NCBI GenBank assembly: GCA_019116945.1
Contig: DXAR01000002.1
Coordinates: 1-37,820 of the forward strand
Length of the DNA stretch: 37,820 nucleotides
From: Candidatus Janibacter merdipullorum
GTDB taxonomy: Bacteria > Actinomycetota > Actinomycetes > Actinomycetales > Dermatophilaceae
Direction: 5' to 3'
Made by a program: the position numbers and the translations under genes. The notes beneath the pieces are model-generated. The model was not told the DNA's origin. It was given only the letters and a program-made list of their open reading frames with translations, and searched no databases. This document shows positions 32,331 to 37,820 of the stretch, piece after piece (positions within the stretch are counted from its first letter, which is position 1; every line of letters begins with the position of its first letter).

Positions 32331-33803
32331 ATGCAGGACACCCAGATCACCGACGCCCGGGAGCGGGAGGCCATCGAGTCGGTGCCCACCGGTCTCTTCA
32401 TCGGGGGCGAGTGGGTGACGACGGCGGCGACCCTGCCCGTCGTCGACCCGTCCACCGGCACGGTCCTCACCGAGGTCGCCGACGCGACCCCGCAGGAGGC
32501 GTCCGCCGCCCTCGACGCCGCGGCGGAGGCGCAGGCCTCCTGGGCCGCGACCGCGCCGCGTGAGCGCAGCGAGATCCTCACCCGCGCCTTCGACCTGCTC
32601 ATGGCGGAGCGGGACCGGCTCGCGCTCATCATGACCCTCGAGATGGGCAAGCCGCTGGCCGAGGCGAAGGGGGAGGTGGCCTACGCCGCCGAGTTCTTCC
32701 GGTGGTTCGCCGAGGAGGCCGTCCGTATCGACGGCGGCTACATGACCGCGCCGGCGGGCGGCTCCCGCTTCCTTGTCGCCAAGCAGCCGGTCGGCCCGTG
32801 CATCCTCATCACGCCGTGGAACTTCCCCATGGCCATGGGCACGCGCAAGATCGGCCCGGCCATCGCCGCCGGGTGCACCTCGGTCATCAAGCCGGCCTCG
32901 CAGACGCCGCTGTCGACGCTCGCCCTCGTCGAGATCCTCGTCCGGGCGGGCCTGCCCAAGGGCGTGGTCAACGTCGTGACGACGAGCAAGACCGATGACG
33001 TCATGACGCCGATGATCCTCGACCCGCGCTCGCGCAAGATCTCCTTCACCGGGTCGACGCCGGTCGGCAAGCACCTGCTTGAGCTCGCGTCGAAGACGGT
33101 CATGCGCACCTCGATGGAGCTCGGCGGCAATGCCCCCTTCCTCGTCTTCGAGGACGCCGACCTCGACGTCGCCGTTGAGGGGGCGATGCTGGCGAAGATG
33201 CGCAACATCGGCCAGGCCTGCACGGCCGCCAACCGGATCCTCGTGCAGAAGCCGGTCGCCGAGGAGTTCGCCCGCCGGCTGACCGAGCGGATGGGTGCTC
33301 TGGCGATGGGCCGCGGAGTCGAGGACGGCGTCGTCGTCGGACCGCTCGTCAACCAGGGCGCGGTCGACAAGGTCGACGAACTCGTCACCGACGCCGTCGG
33401 CCGGGGCGCCACCGCCGTTCTCGGCGGGGCGCCGGCCGACCGCGACGGCTACTTCTACCCCGCGACCGTCCTCACCGGCGTCCCGGCGGACGCCGAGATG
33501 GCGAGCGCGGAGATCTTCGGCCCGGTCGCCGCGATCGGGGAGTTCGACACCGAGGAGGAGGCGATCCGCCTGGCCAACGACACTCCCTTTGGCCTCATCT
33601 CCTATGTCTTCACCCAGAGCCTCGACCGCGGCCTGCGGGTCAGCGAGGCCCTCGAGGCGGGGATGGTCGGGCTCAACCAGGGCGTCGTGTCCAACCCGGC
33701 CGCCCCCTTCGGTGGGATCAAGGAGTCCGGCGTCGGCCGCGAGGGCGGCTTCACCGGCATCGACGAGTTCCTCGAGTCGAAGTACATCGGCATCAAGGTC
33801 TGA
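32331..33803 (+). CDS. Succinate-semialdehyde dehydrogenase-like aldehyde dehydrogenase
   Basis: The 490-residue enzyme is an NAD(P)-dependent aldehyde dehydrogenase of the GabD group. Catalytic cysteine is in GQACTAANRIL (C297), the general base in SMELGGNAPFLVFEDADL (E263), the oxyanion asparagine in ITPWNFPMAM (N164), and the cofactor loop is FTGSTPVGK. The conserved NAAPFGG-like C-terminal segment reads NPAAPFGGIKESGVGREGG. Length is exactly that of the family. It is divergent from the aminotransferase and shares its operator. Expected product is succinate or a homologous dicarboxylate. Good AAGGAG ribosome site; followed by a strong terminator. Confidence 0.92.
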   Translation: MQDTQITDAREREAIESVPTGLFIGGEWVTTAATLPVVDPSTGTVLTEVADATPQEASAALDAAAEAQASWAATAPRERSEILTRAFDLLMAERDRLALIMTLEMGKPLAEAKGEVAYAAEFFRWFAEEAVRIDGGYMTAPAGGSRFLVAKQPVGPCILITPWNFPMAMGTRKIGPAIAAGCTSVIKPASQTPLSTLALVEILVRAGLPKGVVNVVTTSKTDDVMTPMILDPRSRKISFTGSTPVGKHLLELASKTVMRTSMELGGNAPFLVFEDADLDVAVEGAMLAKMRNIGQACTAANRILVQKPVAEEFARRLTERMGALAMGRGVEDGVVVGPLVNQGAVDKVDELVTDAVGRGATAVLGGAPADRDGYFYPATVLTGVPADAEMASAEIFGPVAAIGEFDTEEEAIRLANDTPFGLISYVFTQSLDRGLRVSEALEAGMVGLNQGVVSNPAAPFGGIKESGVGREGGFTGIDEFLESKYIGIKV

Positions 33804-33812
33804 GGCCCGCGG

Positions 33813-33857
33813 GCGAAGGGGAGGTTTCTCGGATCACCCGAGAAGCCTCCCCTTCGC
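33813..33857. terminator. 20-bp stem hairpin after the aldehyde dehydrogenase
   Basis: Arms 33813-33832 and 33838-33857 pair over 20 bp with one G-U, around the loop ATCAC. The arms end in the CGAAGGG heptamer in inverted orientation. A smaller stem CGCAAG (33855-33860) / CTTGCG (33872-33877) is an alternative fold. Confidence 0.75.
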
Positions 33858-33880
33858 AAGGGTTTGGAACTCTTGCGAGC

Positions 33881-33926
33881 CGGGCGATTTACGGGTGACC
33901 GGATAATCCTGAGGCGCGCTCGCCCG
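33881..33926. terminator. Possible terminator of the VOC gene
   Basis: CGGGCGA (33881-33887) and TCGCCCG (33920-33926) form a 7-bp stem with a 32-nt loop just beyond the minus-strand VOC stop. The long loop makes this weak. Confidence 0.3.
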
Positions 33927-33931
33927 CTATA

Positions 33932-34387
33932 TCAGCCCTGCCAGCGCTGCATGTCCTCGTCGCGGACCTCGACGGGGCCTACGGCCGGCTGGGTGATCCG
34001 CACGTGGTTGCCGAAGGGGTCCCGCAGCGCGCAGTCGATGCCATAGGGCTGCTCGGTCGGCTCCTCGGTGAACTCGACCCCCTTCGCCCGCAGCTCCTCG
34101 TAGGTGGCCCGGCAGTCATCGGTCGTGAGGATCGCGGCGGCGCCGAGGGCGCCCTTCGTCATGAGGTCGCGGAGCTGGGCGGCGGTGTCGTCGTCGGCGA
34201 AGGGCGGGCCCGGCACCTCGAGCATGATCTGGCGGCCCGGCTCGGACGGCAGGGCGATCGTGAGCCAGCGCATGAAGCCGAGGTCGACATCGGAGGTGAT
34301 CTCGAAGCCGAGCTTGCCGCAGTAGAAGGTGAGGGCCTCCTCCTGGTCGAGGACGTAGACGGTGTGGTGGCTGATTCCGGTGAGCAT
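33932..34387 (-). CDS. VOC (glyoxalase/bleomycin resistance) family protein
   Basis: The 151-residue protein has two beta-alpha-beta-beta-beta units: SHHTVYVLDQEEALTFYCGKLGFEITSDVDL and a second half ending GIDCALRDPFGNHVRITQP, the standard VOC layout. Possible metal ligands are a histidine near residue 7-8, the glutamate in IMLEVPGPPF and the Asp/Asn-His region at the end. Such proteins may be lyases, dioxygenases, or drug- and antibiotic-binding proteins; this one is most like uncharacterised extradiol-type or stress VOC proteins. It lies 9 bp after the AraC gene. TAGGTT placed 6 nt before the ATG overlaps the AraC stop codon and may give separate leaderless expression. Confidence 0.87.
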   Translation of the reverse strand: MLTGISHHTVYVLDQEEALTFYCGKLGFEITSDVDLGFMRWLTIALPSEPGRQIMLEVPGPPFADDDTAAQLRDLMTKGALGAAAILTTDDCRATYEELRAKGVEFTEEPTEQPYGIDCALRDPFGNHVRITQPAVGPVEVRDEDMQRWQG

Positions 34388-34393
34388 GTGTCC

Positions 34394-34399
34394 AACCTA
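34394..34399 (-). promoter_or_regulatory. Possible -10 of the VOC gene overlapping the AraC stop
   Basis: TAGGTT on the minus strand ends 6 nt before ATG 34387. Its first three bases are the TAG stop codon of the AraC gene. The spacing matches the other leaderless candidates, but read-through from the AraC gene would also suffice. Confidence 0.35.
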
Positions 34400-34822
34400 G
34401 GGTCGGGGCGCTGGGGGCGCTTCTCCGAAACTGCTCGGTCTCGTCATGCGCCGCACGACGCAGCCGGGAGCGCCGACCGGGGGCACGGTCTGGCGGTATT
34501 CGCTCGGGGAGCTGCCGGTGATCTCGCGGAAGGTCCGGCTGAAGGTGCCGAGGCTGTCGTAGCCCACGGCCAGCGCGATGTCGGTGACGGACCGGTCGAG
34601 GTCACGCAGCATCGCCATGGCCCGCTCGATGCGTCGGCGCTGCAGGTAGCGGTGCGGAGTCTCGCCGAAGGTCTGGGTGAACTGCCGCGAGAAGTGCGCC
34701 GGTGACATCAGCGCGACGCGGGAGAGCGAAGGGATGTCCAGCGGGCTCGCGTAGTCGTGGTCCATCGTGTCCCGGGCCCGCAGCAGCCTGCGGTTCTGGT
34801 CCTCGCGCACGCTCATGGCCAC
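34397..34822 (-). CDS. Small AraC family regulator
   Basis: The 141-residue protein is little more than an AraC-type DNA-binding domain: two helix-turn-helix units, SLSRVALMSPAHFSRQFTQTFGETPHRYLQRRRIERAMAML and VTDIALAVGYDSLGTFSRTFREITGSSPSEYRQ. There is no sensor domain, as in SoxS/MarA-like and many actinobacterial short AraC proteins paired with a VOC gene. Start is GTG 34822, 6 nt after TAGCGT (34834-34829); ATG 34816 is the alternative. It precedes the VOC gene by 9 bp and probably controls it. Confidence 0.87.
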   Translation of the reverse strand: MAMSVREDQNRRLLRARDTMDHDYASPLDIPSLSRVALMSPAHFSRQFTQTFGETPHRYLQRRRIERAMAMLRDLDRSVTDIALAVGYDSLGTFSRTFREITGSSPSEYRQTVPPVGAPGCVVRRMTRPSSFGEAPPAPRP

Positions 34823-34828
34823 CCTGCG

Positions 34829-34834
34829 ACGCTA
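34829..34834 (-). promoter_or_regulatory. Predicted -10 of the AraC gene (TAGCGT)
   Basis: TAGCGT on the minus strand is followed by 6 nt and GTG 34822, supporting the GTG as a leaderless start rather than the ATG two codons later. Confidence 0.5.
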
Positions 34835-34870
34835 CCCGCCCGGCGGCCCGGAGGGAGGCACCATGGACCC

Positions 34871-35206
34871 ATGCTCCTCCAGCACATCGCCCTCGAGTCC
34901 GACTGGCAGGCCGCGCAGGAGTCGGGGACCTACCCGGTCTCCACCCTTGGCCGCACGATCGCGGAGGAGGGGTTCATGCACTGCAGCGGGTCGGCTGAGC
35001 AGCTCGACGGCGTCCTGCGACGCTTCTACGGCGATGTCACCGAGCCGCTCCTGCTCCTGACGATCAACGAAGCATCGCTCGCGGGGCACGGGCTCGACGT
35101 GCGCTACGAGCCCGCGGTCGTCGGTGGTGACGAGCTCTTCCCGCACGTCTACGGGGGAAACCTGCCGGTCGCCTGCGTGGGCGAGGTGTCCTCCCTTCGG
35201 CCCTGA
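34871..35206 (+). CDS. DUF952 family protein
   Basis: The 111-residue protein shows the DUF952 pattern: LQHIALESDWQAAQESGTYPVSTLGRTIAEEGFMHCSG at the start, then LLLLTINEASLAGHGLDVRYEPA and LFPHVYGGNLPVACV. Members are small cytoplasmic proteins of unknown function with a fold suggested to resemble glutathione-S-transferase-interacting or ADP-ribosyl-type proteins; no activity is established. ATG 34871 was chosen because homologues start at this point; GGGAGG lies about 13 nt upstream, further than usual. It is divergent from the AraC gene and convergent with the YbaK gene. Confidence 0.82.
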   Translation: MLLQHIALESDWQAAQESGTYPVSTLGRTIAEEGFMHCSGSAEQLDGVLRRFYGDVTEPLLLLTINEASLAGHGLDVRYEPAVVGGDELFPHVYGGNLPVACVGEVSSLRP

Positions 35207-35229
35207 CGAAGGGGGTCAGGCTCCCTTCG
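35191..35229. terminator. Three alternating CCCTTCG/CGAAGGG arms between convergent genes
   Basis: CCCTTCG (35193-35199), CGAAGGG (35207-35213) and CCCTTCG (35223-35229) follow one another. The first two can form a 9-bp stem (35191-35199 with 35207-35215), or the last two can pair instead, and CCTGAC (35202-35207) / GTCAGG (35215-35220) is a third choice. The hairpins cover both gene ends (stops at 35206 and 35216), so they could end transcription from either side. Confidence 0.6.
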
Positions 35230-35725
35230 CGATGGCGGCGACGATCGCGCCGGTCACGGACGCGAGGTCGCCCGGTGCGATCTCGAGGTCGAGGCCGCGC
35301 CGACCGCCGCTGACGTAGACGCTCGGGTGGGCGGTCGCGGACTCGTCGAGCACCGTGGGGAGAGCGCGCTTCTGGCCGATCGGGCTGATCCCGCCGACGA
35401 CGTAGCCGGTGGTCCTCTCCGCGAGGGCAGGGTCGGCCATGGTGGCCTTCTTCGCGCCGACCGCGGCCGCGAGGGCCTTGAGGTCGAGCTGGCCGGTGAC
35501 GGGGACGATGCCGACGACGAGGCCGTGGTCGCGGGGCTGGTCGGTCTGCGCGAGGAGGGTCTTGAGCACCCGCTCCGGTGGCACGCCGATCGCCTCCGCG
35601 GCCTCGAGCCCGTAGGAGTCCGCCCGCGGGTCGTGCTCGTAGGGGTGCTCGGTGTGCTCCACCCCGGTCGCCACGAGCGCCCTCGTCGCGGGGGTGGCGC
35701 CGCCCCCCTTCGCCTTCTTTGTCAC
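35216..35725 (-). CDS. ybaK: YbaK/EbsC-type aminoacyl-tRNA deacylase (Cys-tRNA(Pro) deacylase)
   Basis: The 169-residue protein has the YbaK fold hallmarks: TPATRALVATGVEHTEHPYEHDP at the start, VLKTLLAQTDQ with the conserved catalytic-site lysine, VPVTGQLDLKALAAAVGAKKATMADPALAERTTGYVVGGISPIG and a final VYVSGGRRGLDLEIAPGDL. It removes cysteine (or other wrong amino acids) from mischarged tRNA in trans. Start is GTG 35725; no clear ribosome site. Upstream lies a REP-like palindrome, which would sit in its promoter region. Length and motifs are normal. Confidence 0.9.
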   Translation of the reverse strand: MTKKAKGGGATPATRALVATGVEHTEHPYEHDPRADSYGLEAAEAIGVPPERVLKTLLAQTDQPRDHGLVVGIVPVTGQLDLKALAAAVGAKKATMADPALAERTTGYVVGGISPIGQKRALPTVLDESATAHPSVYVSGGRRGLDLEIAPGDLASVTGAIVAAIAKGA

Positions 35726-35734
35726 GGGGCCAGT

Positions 35735-35799
35735 GTGGCTTCGAGGCTCGTCCCTCGCACCTCAGCCACCGTGGGGCGGCTGTCCCTCACACCTCAGCC
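35735..35799. repeat. REP-like palindrome plus partial direct copy
   Basis: GTGGCT (35735-35740) and AGCCAC (35764-35769) flank nested GAGG/CCTC arms, giving an imperfect hairpin. The string GTCCCTCGCACCTCAGCC (35750-35767) recurs with one change at 35782-35799, 32 bp further on. Similar GTGGCTTCGAGG...CCTCAGCCAC elements are common between genes in related actinobacteria, from general recollection. It fills part of the gap between the divergent ybaK and ppk2 genes. Confidence 0.6.
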
Positions 35800-35855
35800 G
35801 GCGGGGTGGGCGGTCGTCCACCCGCTCGTCACCTTGGGCTGGTACTCACGTGATC

Positions 35856-36746
35856 ATGCAGCAGAACCTCCGCGAGTACATCGACCGGCTCATCGACGAG
35901 GGCTACACCGTCCGCGATGACCAGGGTGATGACCCCCTGCTCATCGCCCCCGACGGCAGGGCCGTCGAGACGTGGCGGGAGAACTACCCCTACGACTCGC
36001 TCATGGCGCGCAACGACTACGACGTCGAGAAGTACCTCCTCCAGATCGAGCTGCTGAAGTTCCAGTACTGGGCCCAGGACACCGGCCGGAAGTTCGTCAT
36101 CCTCTTCGAGGGGCGCGACGCCGCCGGCAAGGGTGGGACGATCAAGCGCTTCACCGAGCACCTCAACCCGCGTGGTGCCCGGGTCGTCGCGCTGACGAAG
36201 CCGACCGAGCGCGAGGAGGGCCAGTGGTACTTCCAGCGCTATATCCAGCACCTGCCGACCAGCGGTGAGATCGTCATGTTCGATCGGTCCTGGTACAACC
36301 GGGCCGGCGTCGAGCGCGTCATGGGCTTCTGCACGGACGAGCAGTACGAGGGCTTCATGGACCAGGCGCCCAAGGTGGAGCGGATGCTCTCCGAGGCGGG
36401 GGTCAACGTCACCAAGCTGTGGTTCTCGGTGACGCAGCAGGAGCAGCGCACCCGCTTCGCCATCCGCCAGATCGACCCGGTGCGCCGGTGGAAGCTCTCC
36501 CCGATGGACCTCGAGAGCCTTGACAAGTGGGAGGCGTACACAGCGGCCAAGGAAGCGATGTTCGAGCGGACCGACACCAAGCACGCGCCGTGGACGGTCA
36601 TCAAGTCCAATGACAAGAAGCGTGGCCGGATCAATGCGATGCGTTTCTTCCTCAACCAGTACGACTACGAGGGCAAGGACACGGACATCGTCTACGCCCC
36701 GGACAAGAAGGTCGTCGCCCGCGGCAAGGTCATCGTCGGCGACTGA
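35856..36746 (+). CDS. ppk2: Polyphosphate kinase 2
   Basis: The 296-residue enzyme is a PPK2 family kinase that moves phosphate between polyphosphate and nucleotides, usually making NTP or NDP from polyphosphate. Walker A is FEGRDAAGKGG (84-94), Walker B is MFDRSWYNRAGVERVMGF (141-158) and the lid region is RRWKLSPMDLES. The NYPYDSLMARNDYDVEKYLLQIELLKFQYW block is typical of the short single-domain class (class I or III). ATG 35856 fits the family N-terminus MQQNLREYIDRL; GTG 35850 is an alternative. Its last 55 bp overlap the convergent membrane-protein gene. Confidence 0.93.
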   Translation: MQQNLREYIDRLIDEGYTVRDDQGDDPLLIAPDGRAVETWRENYPYDSLMARNDYDVEKYLLQIELLKFQYWAQDTGRKFVILFEGRDAAGKGGTIKRFTEHLNPRGARVVALTKPTEREEGQWYFQRYIQHLPTSGEIVMFDRSWYNRAGVERVMGFCTDEQYEGFMDQAPKVERMLSEAGVNVTKLWFSVTQQEQRTRFAIRQIDPVRRWKLSPMDLESLDKWEAYTAAKEAMFERTDTKHAPWTVIKSNDKKRGRINAMRFFLNQYDYEGKDTDIVYAPDKKVVARGKVIVGD

Positions 36747-37378
36747 TCGGCCCGGTGGGCGGCGACGGCCAGGATGAGGGCTGCTGCCGCCCAGGCCACC
36801 CCGAAGGCCGTCCGCCCGGCCGGCGGGAGGAAGAACTGCGGCAGGAGGAGCAGCGCGCCGACCGCGAGTGGCCAGGCGGCCCAGGCCGGTGTCGCCCACC
36901 GCTCCGATCGGACGGCGCCCCGCCAGGCCGTCGCCGTGGCCAGCCCGCTGACGGCGAGCAGCAGCAGGCCCACGCCGAAGGTCGTCAGCGCCGACGGGTG
37001 GTTGCGCACCTCGTCGACGAGCCCGAGCACGGCCGGGTCGTCCACTCCGGCCCGCCCGATGGCGTGCAGGCCGAAGGTCTCCGCCCCGTAGTACGGCAGG
37101 GAGAGTGCGACCCCGGCGAGCCCGCTCCAGCGGGCGATCATCGTCGTCGAGGTCGAGAGCAGGTCGTCGATGCGCAGGCCGACGCGCGCCAGCTGGACGA
37201 GGGCGAGGGCCCCCGCGAGGTGGGCGACGACCCACCAGGGGCTGGCGAAGGCCGCTGCGGCCTCGGGTGAGGTCGACGACGGTGCGTCGCCGTAGGGGCG
37301 GAGCAGGAGATGGCCCGCCATGAGCAGTCCGGACGCGGCGGCCGGCATGACCAGGTGTCGTGGGGTCGTCAAGCGCAT
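36692..37378 (-). CDS. Hypothetical integral membrane protein
   Basis: The 228-residue protein has about five or six hydrophobic segments, among them LVMPAAASGLLMAGHLLL, WWVVAHLAGALALVQLARVGL, MIARWSGLAGVALSLPYYGAETFG, LTTFGVGLLLLAVSGLATATAW and AWAAAALILAVAAH. I do not recognise a named family. The start is ATG 37378; a longer frame would consume the operator region. Its 3' end runs 55 bp into the convergent ppk2 coding sequence because no earlier stop occurs. It is divergent from the TetR gene and three operator-like repeats lie between them, so the TetR protein probably represses it. Confidence 0.75.
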   Translation of the reverse strand: MRLTTPRHLVMPAAASGLLMAGHLLLRPYGDAPSSTSPEAAAAFASPWWVVAHLAGALALVQLARVGLRIDDLLSTSTTMIARWSGLAGVALSLPYYGAETFGLHAIGRAGVDDPAVLGLVDEVRNHPSALTTFGVGLLLLAVSGLATATAWRGAVRSERWATPAWAAWPLAVGALLLLPQFFLPPAGRTAFGVAWAAAALILAVAAHRADQSPTMTLPRATTFLSGA

Positions 37379-37399
37379 GGCGTCCTCATCCCGTGAAGT

Positions 37400-37466
37400 G
37401 AGAGCGGTGCTCTCGGTTGCTGCAACCGTAGTCGAGAGCACTGCTCGCGACAAGAGCGGTGCTCTC
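37400..37466. promoter_or_regulatory. Three TetR-type operator copies and a central palindrome
   Basis: Copy 1, GAGAGC-GGT-GCTCTC, is at 37400-37414 (perfect). Copy 2, GAGAGC-ACT-GCTCGC, is at 37434-37448 (one change). Copy 3, AAGAGC-GGT-GCTCTC, is at 37452-37466 (one change). A different perfect palindrome CGGTTGC-T-GCAACCG lies at 37414-37428. Copies 2 and 3 are 18 bp centre to centre. They lie in the 110 bp between divergent starts at 37378 and 37489, as expected for a TetR repressor controlling itself and the membrane protein. Confidence 0.75.
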
Positions 37467-37488
37467 ACTCGTGTGCGAGGATCCACCC

Positions 37489-37820
37489 ATGGCAGGAGTG
37501 AGGGAGCAGTCGCGGGCCCGGACGATGGCGGCCATCTTGGCCGCCGCGCGGGAGGAGATCGCGACCCGCGGGGGAGGCGGGTTGTCGATGCGGGCCGTCG
37601 CCCGCGAGGTCGGGATGGTCTCGTCGGCGGTGTACCGGTACTTCCCGACGCGGGAGGCGCTGCTCACCGCGATGATCCTCGAGAGCTACGAGGGGCTCGC
37701 GGCCGCGCTCGCTGAGGTCCGCGCCCGCCGTCCCGACCTGCGCTGGGTCGCGCTCGGCACGGCGCTGCGTGACTGGGCGATCGACCGGCCGCACGAGTTC
37801 CAGCTCATCTACGGCACCCC
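37489..37820 (+). CDS. TetR/AcrR family regulator, N-terminal part (3' truncated)
   Basis: The frame opens at ATG 37489 and runs off the window after about 110 codons. The DNA-binding domain is RTMAAILAAAREEIATRGGGGLSMRAVAREVGMVSSAVYRYFPTREALLTAMI, with the recognition helix around SSAVYRYFP. The following segment with RWVALGTALRDWAIDRPHEFQLIYGTP matches the WHG-type C-terminal domain (HPHEFALLYGTP-like), so it belongs to that TetR group. It probably binds the GAGAGCnnnGCTCTC repeats directly upstream and controls the divergent membrane protein. Confidence 0.88.
   Translation, partial: MAGVREQSRARTMAAILAAAREEIATRGGGGLSMRAVAREVGMVSSAVYRYFPTREALLTAMILESYEGLAAALAEVRARRPDLRWVALGTALRDWAIDRPHEFQLIYGT

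Larger units (their letters stand above)
762..35710. repeat. Dispersed heptamer CGAAGGG / CCCTTCG, about 65 copies
   Basis: Reading the whole window by eye I count about 35 copies of CGAAGGG and 30 of CCCTTCG, between 762 and 35710. Zero-order expectation at about 72 percent GC is roughly nine. Part of the excess follows from common Pro-Phe (CCC TTC G) and Lys-Gly (AAG GG) codon pairs, but about half of the copies use otherwise rare codons (GAA GGG, CCT TCG, CTT CG, CGA AGG). Copies occur in four of the predicted terminators. Confidence 0.6.

Noticed and set aside
32243..32650. Aminotransferase start upstream at 32650
   Set aside because: It would cross the divergent promoter and the aldehyde dehydrogenase gene; ATG 32242 has GGAGG and the right family N-terminus.
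762..35710. CGAAGGG as an FtsK-orienting (KOPS) sequence
   Set aside because: Such sequences are strongly strand-biased within a replichore; the copies here are nearly balanced (35 to 30).
1..37820. CRISPR arrays, tRNA, rRNA, insertion sequences or attachment sites
   Set aside because: No regularly spaced repeats, cloverleaf or rRNA sequence, transposase or integrase gene, or flanking direct repeats were noticed on reading both strands.

Overview
The window is very GC-rich DNA, densely packed with genes whose codons mostly end in G or C. The families present (DUF3105, DUF305, CGNR zinc-finger regulators, DrrAB-like ABC exporters, UvrA-like class II ATPases, DUF998) point to an actinobacterium. 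The order Micrococcales, perhaps an Intrasporangiaceae/Janibacter-like organism, is my guess from style rather than proof. I see no rRNA, tRNA, CRISPR array, transposase or phage gene. Ten genes have a TAnnnT hexamer 6-8 nt upstream of the start codon, the layout expected for leaderless transcripts.

Layout. 1-548: 3' end of a flavin-dependent (LLM-class) oxidoreductase. 549-817: intergenic stretch with a promoter-like hexamer, folded GC-rich sequence and a strong hairpin. 818-4510: carboxylesterase divergent from a three-gene unit (DrrA-like ATPase, DrrB-like permease, ASCH protein). 4570-13159: recC-recB-recD operon with 4-bp ATGA overlaps. 13211-16291: TetR regulator divergent from a UvrA-like (DrrC-type) ATPase, sharing one operator-like palindrome. 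16312-19181: CGNR regulator divergent from methyltransferase, LysE-type exporter and GNAT acetyltransferase. 19213-21500: DUF3105, DUF305 and a PLP dehydratase on the minus strand. 21596-23497: alpha/beta hydrolase, small MT0933-antitoxin-like protein and a DUF998 membrane protein that seems to start at CTG. 23474-25804: LysR regulator divergent from a Glu/Leu/Phe/Val dehydrogenase.

25859-33803 is the most interesting block. Eight genes lie in four transcription units around two divergent promoter regions: GntR regulator, two Asp/Glu-racemase-superfamily (maleate isomerase/arylmalonate decarboxylase-like) proteins, D-2-hydroxyacid dehydrogenase, amidase, DUF3830 protein, class III aminotransferase and succinate-semialdehyde-type dehydrogenase. 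Both promoter regions carry the same TTGTTGACAA-type operator, as expected of one FCD-GntR regulon. The enzymes suggest catabolism of an amide-linked or amino-carboxylic acid ending in a dicarboxylate, but the substrate is unknown and no transporter is present.

33932-37820: VOC protein with AraC regulator, DUF952 protein, YbaK-type deacylase, PPK2 polyphosphate kinase, then a membrane protein divergent from a truncated TetR gene with three operator copies between them. Across the window the heptamer CGAAGGG (either strand) occurs about 65 times by hand count, in all reading phases and inside several terminator hairpins. This looks like a dispersed genomic motif of unknown role.
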